A stretch of 64,000 nt of DNA, taken from assembly GCF_041435055.1 (NCBI RefSeq), contig NZ_CP108002.1, positions 7,874,001 through 7,938,000 of the forward strand, in the 5' to 3' direction. Shown here piece after piece: positions 23,564 through 33,005 of this stretch. Position 1 is the first letter of the stretch. Every line of letters starts with the position of its first letter. The notes below the pieces were generated by a model, which saw nothing but the letters and a program-made list of their open reading frames with translations, did no database searches and was not told the origin of the DNA. Both the position numbers and the translations under genes were made by a program. This DNA is from Streptomyces sp. NBC_00341 (lineage in GTDB: Bacteria; Actinomycetota; Actinomycetes; Streptomycetales; Streptomycetaceae).

Positions 23564-25474
23564 GGTCAGGACCACCGCGTCGCCGTCCACCCGCACCCGC
23601 ACCGCCGTCCGCAGCGCCTCCGGATGGACACTGTCGCGGGAGAGCACCACGAGCGACACCTGCACGCTCCGGCCGCCCGGAAGGGGCGCGCTGCGCAGAT
23701 ACGGGACCGCCGAGTGCGGTCCGTACGCGTTGGACTCGACATCGCGCGCCACCGCCGCCCCGTCGGCGCCGCCGTCCCACCCGTACAGCGCGACCACCGC
23801 ACTGGTCAGCCCGTCGGCCGTGCGGGCGAGCGCCCAGTCCGGACCGGAGGAGGCGAACGGGCTCGCCGGGCCGGCGACCGCGTAACCGCCCTCCCGGACC
23901 ATGGCGCCCTCGGGTGAATCGACCCGGTGCACCCGGATCTCCCACGGTCCGTGCAGCACACTCGTCGTCCCGATCCGGTACACGCGCTCGTCGCCCGGCA
24001 GCCGCGCCGCCGACCAGGAGGCGGCGACGCGGCCCTCGCAGCGCAGCGGATGGATCCGGCGGCGCCGGGACGGGGTGCCGTCCGGGGCGATCAGGGCCAG
24101 CTGGTTGTCGATGTTGCGGGCCAGGGCGTGCGGCGCGGACTCCGGCGCGGTCGCCGTCGAGTACGCGAGCTTCGCGTAGTGCGGGTCGTCCTCGCCCGCG
24201 CCCCGGTCCGGATCGGCTTCGGAGGAATCGGACGGATCGGCTTCGGGCGCGGGCGGGTTGTGGTCGCTGCCGTGGTTGACCAGCCGGACGATCCCGTCGT
24301 GCCGGGTGCCGTGCAGCAGCCAGCCCGGTGCGGGCAATGCGGTGTAGGTGTCGGACTCCTCGACGGGCAGCGGGAGTTCCCGCGCCGTCCACACCGCGTG
24401 GTCCGCCGGGAGCAGCAGCCCGAGGAAGCCCTTGCTCGCCCAGTACGGCGAGGCGGGACCCGAGTACGGCTGGGTGGACGGCAGGAAGGTGTCGTACCAG
24501 CCGAGCGTCAGCAGCCCCCGCTCGTCCGGCACCCCGCGCTCCGCGAAGTGCCGCAGAGTGCCGGAGGCGAGCCGGCGGGTGAGTCCGGGCGCCAGCGGCG
24601 TGCAGTCCGCGAGCGCGCCCATCCACACCGGGGCCAGTGAGGCGAAGCGGTACGCGAGCGAACGGCCCTGGTGGACCGGGGCGCCGTCGGCCCCGAAGAA
24701 GTGCGGGTAGTCCTCCAGGAACCGGCTGAGCCGCTCCCGGTACACCGCGGCCCGGCCGCCGTCGTCGTCCGGCCCGGCGATCCGCGCCCACAGCAGCGGG
24801 TACAGATGCATCGCCCAGCCGATGTAGTAGTCGAAATTGCGGCCGTCCCCGTCGGTGTACCAGCCGTCACCGACGTACCAGTCCTCGATCCTGTCGAGTC
24901 CGCCCTCGATGTCGGACCTGCTGTACGGGGCGCCGACCGAGGCGAGGAACTGCTCGGACACCACCTGGAACAGCCGCCAGTTGTTGTCCCAGGTGCGCCC
25001 GCCGACGAACCCGGAGAACCAGTCGACGACCCGTTCCTGTACCCCGGCGTCGAGCCGGTCCCAGATCCACGGCCGGGTCTCGTGCAGCGCGACCGCGATG
25101 GACGCCGCCTCCACCATCTGCTGCGAACAGTCCGTCAGTCGCGGCCAGGCCTCACCGCTGCCGGGATCGGTCCCGGCGGCGAGACCGGCCGCGTAGCGCT
25201 CGGTCAGCGAGGGGTCGACCGCCCCGCCCGCGCCCGCGATCCGGCAGGCGGCGAGCAGGAACGACCGGGCGAAGCCCTCAAGACCGTCCGAGACGACGCC
25301 CGACCAGCTACCGCGCCCCGGCAGCCGGTACTGCGCGAAGCCGGGTGTGGCGTACGGCGTCAGCGCGTCCAGCATCCGGTCGGCGGTCGCCTCCCAGTGC
25401 GCCCGGGTCCAGCCGGTACGTGACGACAGGACCCGGTCGGTCGGCGGCAGTTGCAGATGCGGGGCGACGGACAT
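23534..25474 (-). CDS. DUF2264 family protein
   Basis: 646 residues without signal peptide. The N-terminal 350 residues form a helical toroid-like domain (DGLEGFARSFLLAACRIAG, NNWRLFQVVSEQFLAS, FDYYIGWAMHLYPLLW), the C-terminal part is beta-rich (heparinase II/III-like layout). DUF2264 proteins often sit in polysaccharide-degradation loci and have an (alpha/alpha)6 barrel as in uronyl hydrolases, so a cytoplasmic role in breaking down oligosaccharides released by the PL8 lyase upstream is plausible but unproven. It lies 40 bases after the PL8 gene and ends the operon. Confidence 0.85.
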   Translation of the reverse strand: MSVAPHLQLPPTDRVLSSRTGWTRAHWEATADRMLDALTPYATPGFAQYRLPGRGSWSGVVSDGLEGFARSFLLAACRIAGAGGAVDPSLTERYAAGLAAGTDPGSGEAWPRLTDCSQQMVEAASIAVALHETRPWIWDRLDAGVQERVVDWFSGFVGGRTWDNNWRLFQVVSEQFLASVGAPYSRSDIEGGLDRIEDWYVGDGWYTDGDGRNFDYYIGWAMHLYPLLWARIAGPDDDGGRAAVYRERLSRFLEDYPHFFGADGAPVHQGRSLAYRFASLAPVWMGALADCTPLAPGLTRRLASGTLRHFAERGVPDERGLLTLGWYDTFLPSTQPYSGPASPYWASKGFLGLLLPADHAVWTARELPLPVEESDTYTALPAPGWLLHGTRHDGIVRLVNHGSDHNPPAPEADPSDSSEADPDRGAGEDDPHYAKLAYSTATAPESAPHALARNIDNQLALIAPDGTPSRRRRIHPLRCEGRVAASWSAARLPGDERVYRIGTTSVLHGPWEIRVHRVDSPEGAMVREGGYAVAGPASPFASSGPDWALARTADGLTSAVVALYGWDGGADGAAVARDVESNAYGPHSAVPYLRSAPLPGGRSVQVSLVVLSRDSVHPEALRTAVRVRVDGDAVVLTFLDGSRVEA

Positions 25475-25514
25475 GGTGGCGCTGCTCCTCGGGGCGATGT
25501 TCGGAAGGGGTGGG

Positions 25515-27938
25515 TTACAGGACGAGTTCGGCGCGGTGGGTGTGGCCGCGCGAACCGCCGGCCGCGACGGTGAGGACGGTCCTGCGGCCGGGGGCGACGC
25601 TCACGGTGGCATCGGCTCGCGCCACCGACCGCACCCGGAAGGGGAGTTCGACCGTGAGCGACGCCTGGGTCCGGCCCGGGTCCGCCACCGCGACCGACAC
25701 GTGCGCGCCCCTTCGCCGCACGAGCACGGAGGCCGGCCCCGACGCGGTGATCCCGGCCGCGGACCCGGCGTCCCAGAAGTGCGCGGCGGTCAGTCCGGCC
25801 CGGCGGTCCTCCACGGCCTGGGCGGTGGCGTCGTTGGCGACGATCCGGACCGGCCGGGAGTGCGACCAGACCGCGGTGGCGGCGGCCGAGGCGCCGGGCA
25901 GCAGTACGTAGGCGTAGCCGGCGTCGTCGGGCGAGATGCCGTGGTCCACCCGGAGCGTGAGGTAGCGGCGGGTGACGGGGTCGGTGCTGCCTCCGGTGTC
26001 GGCGCCCGTGTTGACGGCCCGCCACGTCCCGGTGCGTTCCTCGCGCAGGGTGCGCAGCGCGGCCCCTTCGGGGAAGACGTAGCCGCCGGTGCCGTCGAGA
26101 TGCGCCCACCGGGCCCGGCGGAACTCGTCGGACCGGCCCTGCTCCACGGGGAGCGGGAGCCCGTCGACCAGGAGCCGGTTGCGGCCCCGCGCGCCGAGGT
26201 TGCGGTTCTCCACGATCGTCTCGACCGCCCGGCCGTCGCTCGCGGTGATGCCCGCGCCGAGCGCGACCACCGCGTTGTCCAGCAGGAACCAAGCCTTTCT
26301 GGTCCGCAGCGTGCTGCCGGCGGCGCCGGTCACCTCCATCGCGGCCACCGTGTACCGGTCGTCCAGCACGGTCCCGCCCGCGACGCTGTTCGACGGCAGG
26401 TAGGTGGAGGTGCCCGCGCCGGTGCCGAGGTCGTCGCGGTGGCGGGTGTCGACCGTGGTTCCGGGGAGCCGGTACGGATCGACGGTCGGCCAGAAGCCGT
26501 CGTTGTACTGCCCGAGGTCGTCGCCGTCGTACAGATACGTCATGCCGTCGCCGGTGTACCAGCCGTGCAGGTTCTCGCCGTTGCCCGCCTCGTACGCGGA
26601 GATCCGCTTCGACGACAGCGACAGGGCGCAGGCCCAGCCGGGGCGGCGGTGCACCACCCGGTCCATGTCCGCGAGGACGAAGCTGCCGGTCGTGCGTGCC
26701 CCGGCGCGGATGGAGCGGTCTTCGAGCACGGCCTTGGCCAGGGCCAGTTGGGGGAGGGTGGCGAGGGCCGCGAACGGGGTGGTGCGATTGCGGGTCAGCC
26801 AGCCCTTGGCCAGCGACCGCCAGCTGTCCGCGTAGGAGGCGGGTGCGCCGGACGCGAGGAGGAGGATCGCCGCGACGGCCGCGGCGCCGTCACGGTGGTC
26901 GCCCGCGCGCTCCCGCGAGACGGCCCGCCCGCGCACCGAGTCCATCATCAGCCCGTCGAAGACCACCGGAGCGAAGCTCCGCTCCACGGCCTCGTACATC
27001 ACGGAGACCTCCGGGTCCGCGACCGCCCACGGTGAGCCCGCGAGGAGGGCGATCAGCCAGGCCGCGCCGCCGAGCAGTACGGTGCCGTACGAGCCGGTGT
27101 ACGCGACCACGTCGTGCTGGACGAACGAACCGTCCTCGTAGAAGCCGTCACCCGAACTCGCGTACCGGAAGAGGCTGTTGCGGCCGGAGTCGCGCACGTC
27201 GGAGAGGGCGTCCCGAGCCGATGCCAGTTTGTCCGCGTCCTTGCCGAGCAGCCCGCGCAGCGCCACGGTCACCGCCTTGTCGGTGCGGTTGGCTCCGGTC
27301 TCGGACAGCGTGGGGGAGTTGGTCCGGCGGTCCGCGTCGGGGCAGAACCGGTCGACGACGGCCAGATAGTCCGTCAGGTCACCGTCGGTCAGCCGGCCGC
27401 GCAGCAGGACGCAGCAGTCCATCAGCGCGCGGGGTGCGCCGATCTCCCAGAACCACCAGTTGCCGCTCTCCTTCGCCTGCGGGTGGTAGGCGGTGTCGTA
27501 CGTGAAGCGCAGCGCGCCGAGCAGGGCCTCCGCGGTCGCCGCGTCGCCGGACAGAGCGGCGCCGGGCGTGGCCCACGCGGTGGCGAGGGTGCGCAGCCGG
27601 GTGTAGCTCTGCCCGAAGTTGCCCGGCTCCGTGACGGGGGAGAGGTCGGCCCACAGCGCGGTCCGTCCGGCGTCGCGGTCCAGGGTGTCCCACAGTTCCT
27701 TCGCCGTGCTGTCCAGGGCCGCGAGGGCGGCGGCGAAGTCGGGGTCCGCCGGCTCTGACCCGCCTCCGGTGATCAGGGTCTGGGCCCGCTGGAGGAGCCC
27801 GTCGAAGTCCTGGTCCGCGCCGGTAACGTTCTCCGGCGTGCTGTCCGCGGCCTGCGCGGTACCTGCCGCCGGGGCGAGCGTCGCGCCGACGGCCGCGGCG
27901 CCGCTCGCGGCGAGAAGGGTCCTTCTGCTCAGTTGCAC
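25515..27938 (-). CDS. Secreted polysaccharide lyase family 8 (hyaluronate/chondroitin/xanthan lyase type)
   Basis: 807 residues. The N-terminus (QLSRRTLLAASGAAAVG) is a Tat signal. The alpha-toroid carries the PL8 catalytic set: Asn160 in GNWWFWEIGAPR, His275 and Tyr284 in FVQHDVVAYTGSYG, and an Arg in SVRGRAVSRER. A beta-sandwich follows. PL8 enzymes eliminate across uronic-acid linkages of hyaluronan, chondroitin or xanthan. Which polymer cannot be read from sequence, but the M60 peptidase next to it favours animal-type glycans. Middle gene of the M60-PL8-DUF2264 operon. Confidence 0.92.
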   Translation of the reverse strand: MQLSRRTLLAASGAAAVGATLAPAAGTAQAADSTPENVTGADQDFDGLLQRAQTLITGGGSEPADPDFAAALAALDSTAKELWDTLDRDAGRTALWADLSPVTEPGNFGQSYTRLRTLATAWATPGAALSGDAATAEALLGALRFTYDTAYHPQAKESGNWWFWEIGAPRALMDCCVLLRGRLTDGDLTDYLAVVDRFCPDADRRTNSPTLSETGANRTDKAVTVALRGLLGKDADKLASARDALSDVRDSGRNSLFRYASSGDGFYEDGSFVQHDVVAYTGSYGTVLLGGAAWLIALLAGSPWAVADPEVSVMYEAVERSFAPVVFDGLMMDSVRGRAVSRERAGDHRDGAAAVAAILLLASGAPASYADSWRSLAKGWLTRNRTTPFAALATLPQLALAKAVLEDRSIRAGARTTGSFVLADMDRVVHRRPGWACALSLSSKRISAYEAGNGENLHGWYTGDGMTYLYDGDDLGQYNDGFWPTVDPYRLPGTTVDTRHRDDLGTGAGTSTYLPSNSVAGGTVLDDRYTVAAMEVTGAAGSTLRTRKAWFLLDNAVVALGAGITASDGRAVETIVENRNLGARGRNRLLVDGLPLPVEQGRSDEFRRARWAHLDGTGGYVFPEGAALRTLREERTGTWRAVNTGADTGGSTDPVTRRYLTLRVDHGISPDDAGYAYVLLPGASAAATAVWSHSRPVRIVANDATAQAVEDRRAGLTAAHFWDAGSAAGITASGPASVLVRRRGAHVSVAVADPGRTQASLTVELPFRVRSVARADATVSVAPGRRTVLTVAAGGSRGHTHRAELVL

Positions 27939-27985
27939 GGTGACTCCCTGTCCTGTGCGGTTGCGTCGTCCATGTCCCTCGCCGC

Positions 27986-29350
27986 TCAGTCGGAGAGCGT
28001 GCTCGGGTCGACGTCCGGCCGGGGCAGGTTCAGGGCGGCGAGTTCCGCCCTGCCGACGGCGTCGATGGGGAAGGCCCAGGTGTTGACGTAGAAGTCGGTG
28101 AGGTCGCGGCCCGCGACGCGGCTGGAGTAGGTGGCCAGTGCCCGGTAGCGCTTGTCGTTCTCCGTGGAGTCGGACTGCGGGTTCTCCTCGCGCACCAGCT
28201 TGTGCAGCCGGGGCCAGAAGTCGTCCCCGAAGGCCAGCTCCAGCTGACGCAGCGGCACGAGCTTCTCGTAGGCGCCGAACGACTTCTCGTAACTCAGCCC
28301 GTCGGTGCCGAACTTCGCCCGTGCGGTCTGGAAGGCGGTCAGCCCGGTCGCCGGATCGACCGTGAGCAGGTTGGACGGCTGGTCCAGGGTGCGCTGTGCG
28401 GCCAGCGAGTAGATGTTCACCGTCACCTCGGTGAGGCCGCCCGGCTTGTAGGCCATCTGCTGATGCAGGTGGCCCAGTTCGTGGTAGAGGCCCCAGCCGC
28501 GAGTCCGCAGCCCCTCGACGGTGGTGGCCCTGTCGAGATAGGCGCGCGGGAAGCCGTTGTAGCCGTGCGTGGCGTACGCGCCGACACCGGTCGGCACCTT
28601 GCTGACCTCGGTGAAGTGATACGGGCCCGCCTTGCGCCGGTGCACCGGGCGCGAACCGTCCAGGCCGCTGATCCGGGCGTGCGAGTCGATGATCGTCCCG
28701 ACCAGCCGGAGCAGTGCGGCGTGGTCCTCGTCCCGGTACTGCAGCGCGCCGTCCCGGGTCAGCGTCATGATCGTGTCCGGCCCGTGGAGTTCGACCCAGG
28801 GCGACTCTGTGAGGGTGTCCAGCTGTCGCTGGTAGCCGGCCTCCGTGGTGCGGCCCAGCGTGAAGACCGGCATGGGGGCGGCTCCGGAGCGGATGAGCAC
28901 AGAAGCCCGTTCGCCGTGTCCGGTGAGCGTCAGGTAGACCGGGCCGCCGTGCGGGTCCGTCACGGTGTTGTCGCCGGAGGTCAGCGGATAGGAGCGCGGT
29001 TCGGTGATCTCGCCGTAGTAGTCCCAGGCGCCGATCCAGAGCGTGGGCAGCAGGCCGTCGTGCGGCCGGACGGTCAGCGAGAGCGGGGTGCCGGCGGGAA
29101 CGTACAGGCCGGTCGGCTGGAACTCCGAGCCGCGCAATGCCTGTGCGAGCCGCAGCCGTTCGGCCTCCGCGCCGGGGCGGGCGGTGACGGTCAGGGCGAC
29201 GGGGCGGGCGGCCGGCCGGCGGGGGGCGGCCTGCGCGGCGGGAGCGGCGACGCCGAGTGCGGCCACCGCCCCGGCGCCGGCCGCGGCGGCGAGTACGGAG
29301 CGGCGGCCGACCGGAGTGGCGGACGGGACTGAGGGGGTGTGCTGACGCAT
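27986..29350 (-). CDS. Secreted M60-family (enhancin/mucinase-type) metallopeptidase
   Basis: 454 residues. A signal sequence with twin arginine (GRRSVLAAAAGAGAVA) is followed by an N-terminal beta domain (TGLYVPAGTPLSLTV, typical of M60). The zinc motif is HELGH at 290-294 with Glu308 fourteen residues on, fitting the M60 pattern HExxHx(8,28)E. M60 peptidases cut O-glycosylated mucin-like proteins. GGGAG stands before the ATG at 29350. First gene of an operon with the PL8 lyase; its promoter carries the LacI-type box at 29422-29431. Confidence 0.92.
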   Translation of the reverse strand: MRQHTPSVPSATPVGRRSVLAAAAGAGAVAALGVAAPAAQAAPRRPAARPVALTVTARPGAEAERLRLAQALRGSEFQPTGLYVPAGTPLSLTVRPHDGLLPTLWIGAWDYYGEITEPRSYPLTSGDNTVTDPHGGPVYLTLTGHGERASVLIRSGAAPMPVFTLGRTTEAGYQRQLDTLTESPWVELHGPDTIMTLTRDGALQYRDEDHAALLRLVGTIIDSHARISGLDGSRPVHRRKAGPYHFTEVSKVPTGVGAYATHGYNGFPRAYLDRATTVEGLRTRGWGLYHELGHLHQQMAYKPGGLTEVTVNIYSLAAQRTLDQPSNLLTVDPATGLTAFQTARAKFGTDGLSYEKSFGAYEKLVPLRQLELAFGDDFWPRLHKLVREENPQSDSTENDKRYRALATYSSRVAGRDLTDFYVNTWAFPIDAVGRAELAALNLPRPDVDPSTLSD

Positions 29351-29421
29351 GCGGAACTCTCCCTGCAGAAACGAACGAGGGGCGGAAGCGTGCGGAACGG
29401 GGTGGGACCTGCCGTCAGCAT

Positions 29422-29431
29422 GTAAGCGGTT
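29422..29431. promoter_or_regulatory. LacI-type box at the M60-PL8 promoter
   Basis: GTAAGCGGTT, read as AACCGCTTAC on the minus strand, overlaps the -10 (TACATG, 29424-29419) of a likely promoter with -35 TTGCGG (29446-29441) and a 16-base spacer. The same ten bases occur at 31927-31936. Confidence 0.65.
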
Positions 29432-29508
29432 GCTGTCGAGCCGCAAGGGGAGTCGGAAAGTTACTGTCATTTTCTATGGCCAACTGCGGACAGGCAGGAG
29501 GTAACCGG

Positions 29509-30669
29509 TCAACCTCGCGCGGGCCTGCCGGCTCGGGGGCCGACGGAATCGCGTACCACGATGTGGGTGCCGAGCCGCAGCGCGCCCGTGGTCGGCTCCC
29601 GCCAGTCGTCCTCGTCGCCCCCGGAGACGGCCAGCCGCACCGCCTGGCGCCCCATCTCCTCCAGCGGCACATGGACCGTGGTCAGCCGGGGGCGCAGCTC
29701 CTGGGCGACCGGGATGTCGTCGTAGCCCACCAGCGAGATGTCCTTCGGCACCCGCAGCCCGGCCTCTTCGAGTGCCTGTGCCGCGCCGGCGGCGACCACG
29801 TCGTTCGCCGCGAAGACGGCCGTGAACTCCAGCCCGTCCCGGATCAGTTCGGTCATCCGCCGGTAGCCGAAGTTGCGGCTGAAGGCGCCCGACTGGACCA
29901 GTTCGGGATCGGCCGGCAGCCCGCGCAGCTCCAGGGCCCGCCGGTGCCCGGCCAGCCGGTCGCGGGTGGTGGAGAGCTTGGGCGGGCCGCCGAGGTAGAG
30001 GATGCGCTCGTGGCCCTGCATCAGCAGGTGGTCGGTGATCGCGAAGGCGCCGCCCTCGTTGTCGTACTCGACGGAGGCGGTCGGCGCCGCCTCGCCCAGC
30101 GGCGGCCGGCCGCACAGCACCAGCTTGGAGCCGCCCGCGTCCAGCTCGCGGGCGCGGCGGGCCAGCTCGGAGGTGTAGCCGCGATCGGCGATGGAGCCGC
30201 CGACCACCACCACCGCGTCGGCCCTGCGCTCGTGCATCAGGTCGATGAAGGCCAGCTCGCGCTGCGGGTCGCCCTGGGTGCAGCACACCAGGCAGAGCCG
30301 GCCGCCGAGCGCGGCCTCGCGCTCCACGCCCCGCGCGATGTAGGCGTAGAAGGGGTCGATGACCTCGTTGACGATGATGCCGACGGTGCGGTTGGAGACC
30401 CCGGCCAGTGCGCGGGCGTGCGCGTTGACCACGTAACCGAGCTCGCGCATGGCCGACTCGACGCGCTCCCGGGTCGCCTCCGCGACGGGGTAGTTGCGGT
30501 TCAGGACGCGTGAGACGGTGGCCGTCGAGACCCCTGCGCGCCGTGCGACGTCGGTGACCGTCGCCCGCCGCTGTCCGTCCGCGGCCGTGCTCTGCCGGCG
30601 CATCCGGCTCACCCCCTGGTGGCTGTTGTGTGACGCCGAGCCTAGAGCCTGTGGCGGGACGGGGTTCAT
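29509..30669 (-). CDS. LacI-family transcriptional regulator
   Basis: About 386 residues. The HTH is ATVTDVARRAGVSTATVSRVLN, the hinge AMRELGYVVNAHARAL, and the C-terminal domain is a periplasmic-binding-like sugar sensor ending GYDDIPVAQELRPRLTTVHVP. It starts at ATG 30669, overlapping the stop of the dehydrogenase gene (ATGA) with GGGAGG five bases upstream; ATG 30603, with GGGGTGAG before it, would remove 22 residues ahead of the HTH and is also possible. It probably represses both the M60-PL8 and the ABC-importer promoters through the shared GTAAGCGGTT box. Confidence 0.88.
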   Translation of the reverse strand: MNPVPPQALGSASHNSHQGVSRMRRQSTAADGQRRATVTDVARRAGVSTATVSRVLNRNYPVAEATRERVESAMRELGYVVNAHARALAGVSNRTVGIIVNEVIDPFYAYIARGVEREAALGGRLCLVCCTQGDPQRELAFIDLMHERRADAVVVVGGSIADRGYTSELARRARELDAGGSKLVLCGRPPLGEAAPTASVEYDNEGGAFAITDHLLMQGHERILYLGGPPKLSTTRDRLAGHRRALELRGLPADPELVQSGAFSRNFGYRRMTELIRDGLEFTAVFAANDVVAAGAAQALEEAGLRVPKDISLVGYDDIPVAQELRPRLTTVHVPLEEMGRQAVRLAVSGGDEDDWREPTTGALRLGTHIVVRDSVGPRAGRPARG

Positions 30670-31736
30670 GCGATCCTCCCGAGGTCGGCCCGGTGCACCG
30701 GGTGTCCGAAGGGCTCGCCCCGCGCGTAGCGGGCCAGCTCGTCGACGGCGAGCGCGCCGAGGCGGCCCACCTCGTTGCCCTGGGCGCCCGCGAGGTGCGG
30801 GGTCAGGAAGACGTTGGGCAGGTCCCACAGCGGGTGGCCGGCCGGCAGTGGCTCGGGCGAGGTCACGTCCAGAACCGCGTCCAGCCGCCCGCTGACCAGG
30901 TGCCCGGTCAGCGCCTCGGTGTCCACCAGCGGGCCCCGGGCGGTGTTGACGAGCAGGGTGCCGGGGCGCATCAGGCCGATCCGGCGGGCGTCGATGATCC
31001 CCCGGGTCTCGGGCGTGTCAGGGGCGTGCACGGTCACCACGTCGCTGGTCGCGACCAGGGTGTCCAGATCGGTCGGGGTGACACCGAGGAGTGCGGCCTC
31101 CGCGGCGCTCACGTACGGGTCGTACAGCAGCACCTCCGCGTCCAGGACCCGCAGCAGCTCGATGACCCGGCGGCCGATCCTGGAGGCGCCGACCACGCCG
31201 ACCCTGAGCCCGTGCGTGCCGAGCCAGTGCTGCCGGTCGAGGTCGGCGCCGGTGCGGTGGGTGCGGCGCTCCCGGTAGAGCCCCGCCAGCGGGAACACCC
31301 GTTTCGCGCCCATGATGATCGCGGCCAGGGTGAACTCCGCCACCGGCACGGCGTTGGCGGAGGCGGCCGAGGAGACGGCGATCCCGCGGTCGAAGGCCTC
31401 CGGGGCCAGAAACGTCTTCACCGTGCCGGCCGCGTGGATCACGGCCCGCAGCGCGGGCGCCCTCTCCAGCAGCGCGGCGTCCACGGGCGGGCAGCCCCAG
31501 CCGGTCAGCAGCACCTCGGCGGCGGACAGCGCCGCGGTGGCGGCGGGGGAGTCGAACTCGCTGATCACGGACGGGTCGAGGAGGTCCGCCGTCTCCTCCA
31601 GCCGGGCCCGGACGGGAGGCGGGAAGACCTCGTCCAGCAGTCCGGGGCTCATGACCAGAACCGTGCGCGGCCGCCTTCCGGGCGGGGTCGCGGCATCGGT
31701 ACCGGATCGAGCCGGTGCCTCTTCGGTGGTTCGCAC
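30666..31736 (-). CDS. D-isomer-specific 2-hydroxyacid dehydrogenase
   Basis: 356 residues. The NAD-binding Rossmann domain has GVVGASRIGRRV, and the catalytic Arg, Glu and His are seen in NTARGPLVD, TSPEPLPAGHP and FLTPHLAGAQ. It would reduce or oxidise a 2-hydroxy or 2-oxo acid, for example one derived from unsaturated uronates, though the substrate is not known. GTG at 31736 has GGAGG four bases upstream; the ATG at 31652 is an alternative shorter start. It is the first gene of a two-gene operon with the LacI regulator. Confidence 0.87.
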   Translation of the reverse strand: MRTTEEAPARSGTDAATPPGRRPRTVLVMSPGLLDEVFPPPVRARLEETADLLDPSVISEFDSPAATAALSAAEVLLTGWGCPPVDAALLERAPALRAVIHAAGTVKTFLAPEAFDRGIAVSSAASANAVPVAEFTLAAIIMGAKRVFPLAGLYRERRTHRTGADLDRQHWLGTHGLRVGVVGASRIGRRVIELLRVLDAEVLLYDPYVSAAEAALLGVTPTDLDTLVATSDVVTVHAPDTPETRGIIDARRIGLMRPGTLLVNTARGPLVDTEALTGHLVSGRLDAVLDVTSPEPLPAGHPLWDLPNVFLTPHLAGAQGNEVGRLGALAVDELARYARGEPFGHPVHRADLGRIA

Positions 31737-31776
31737 CCTGCCTCCGGACAGTAATCGCGTTCTATGGAATGACCGG

Positions 31777-31807
31777 CACGCTAGGGAGCGTGACGGCCGA
31801 CCGTCAA
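31777..31807 (-). promoter_or_regulatory. Promoter of the dehydrogenase-lacI operon with two inverted repeats
   Basis: On the minus strand TTGACG (31807-31802) and TAGCGT (31783-31778) are 18 bases apart. CACGCT-AGGG-AGCGTG (31777-31792) covers the -10 and TGACGG-CCGA-CCGTCA (31791-31806) covers the -35. Both are perfect 6-4-6 inverted repeats. Confidence 0.6.
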
Positions 31808-31912
31808 GCTCCTTCCGCCGGTAACTGACCTTATTCGGGCGGTATGCGGCGATTTTCTGGCTCGGATTTCCTCCGGAGAGGACTGCGAAACAAAGACGTT
31901 CGCTCGGATCTC

Positions 31913-31941
31913 TTGACGCTGGGGTTAACCGCTTACTAACT
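31913..31941 (+). promoter_or_regulatory. Promoter of the ABC-importer operon with LacI-type box
   Basis: TTGACG (31913-31918) and TACTAA (31934-31939, spacer 15; CTAACT with spacer 17 is the alternative) form a promoter. AACCGCTTAC at 31927-31936 is the same ten-base box as at 29422-29431 and overlaps the -10. Confidence 0.65.
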
Positions 31942-31991
31942 TGCCGCCGCAGAAGGCTCACCACGCGCCACCCGGCCGAACAGGACGCACC

Positions 31992-33005
31992 ATGGCTGAC
32001 ACAGCACCCCCGCTGCCGCGGGAAAAACGGCGGCAGCGGGCCGATGAACCCGCCCCGCCCGAAGCCCGGACGGCTGCCGCGCCACACCGGCTGACGCTCG
32101 GGCAGCGGATCAAGCGGGACCGGGTGATGCTGCTGCTCACCCTGCCCGGACTGCTCTACTTCGTCGTCTTCCACTACGTGCCGCTGCTCGGGTACGTGGT
32201 GGCGTTCCAGGACTACCAGCCGTACCTCGGCTACATGCACAGCGTCTGGGTCGGCTTCGCCAACTTCTCCTCTGCGTTCGGTGAACCCGCCTTCTGGAGC
32301 GCGACGTTCAACACCCTGGAGATCGCCCTCATCCAGCTGGTGTTCTTCTTCCCGATCCCGGTCGCCCTGGCCCTGCTGCTCAACAGCATCGCGAGCGACC
32401 GCATCAGGCGGTTCGTGCAGAGCGTCGTCTATCTGCCGCACTTCATCGGCTGGGTCATCATCGTCTCGATCTTCCAGCAGATCCTGGGCGGCGCCGGGCT
32501 GTTGCCCGATGTGCTGGGCGGTCTGGGGCTGCCCCGCTACGACATGATGAGCGACCCCGACGCCTTCCCCTGGCTGCTGACCCTCCAGGTGGCCTGGAAG
32601 GACGCCGGCTGGGGCACGATCATCATCCTGGCCGCGCTCCTGAACATCGACCGGCAGAGCTACGAGGCCGCCGCGATCGACGGCGCGGGCCCCCGGCGCC
32701 GGCTCTGGCACGTGACCCTGCCGGGCATCGCCCCCGTGCTCATCCTGCTGCTGATCCTCAACCTCGGGCAGATCCTCTCCGTCGGCTTCGAGCAGATCCT
32801 GCTCCAGCGCGACGCGGTCGGCCCGGACGCCGGTGAGGTCCTCGACACCTACGTCTACTACCACGGCATCAAGGACAACGACTGGGGCGTCGCCGCCGCC
32901 GTCGGACTCGTCAAGGCCGTCATCGGCACCGTCCTCGTGCTGGGCGCGAACAAGTTCGCCCACCGACTCGGCCACGAAGGGGTGTACCGCGGTGCTGACC
33001 GCTGA
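31992..33005 (+). CDS. ABC transporter permease (LplB-like)
   Basis: 337 residues with six predicted membrane segments. The cytoplasmic EAA loop is EAAAIDGAGPRRRLWHVTLPGI, where the ATPase docks. The sequence follows the LplB/YtePQ type that imports oligosaccharides from polysaccharide breakdown (PLLGYVVAFQDYQPYLG). Start ATG 31992 with AGGA upstream. No ATPase gene is present nearby, so a shared MsiK-type ATPase is likely, as in other Streptomyces sugar importers (inference). Confidence 0.9.
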   Translation: MADTAPPLPREKRRQRADEPAPPEARTAAAPHRLTLGQRIKRDRVMLLLTLPGLLYFVVFHYVPLLGYVVAFQDYQPYLGYMHSVWVGFANFSSAFGEPAFWSATFNTLEIALIQLVFFFPIPVALALLLNSIASDRIRRFVQSVVYLPHFIGWVIIVSIFQQILGGAGLLPDVLGGLGLPRYDMMSDPDAFPWLLTLQVAWKDAGWGTIIILAALLNIDRQSYEAAAIDGAGPRRRLWHVTLPGIAPVLILLLILNLGQILSVGFEQILLQRDAVGPDAGEVLDTYVYYHGIKDNDWGVAAAVGLVKAVIGTVLVLGANKFAHRLGHEGVYRGADR

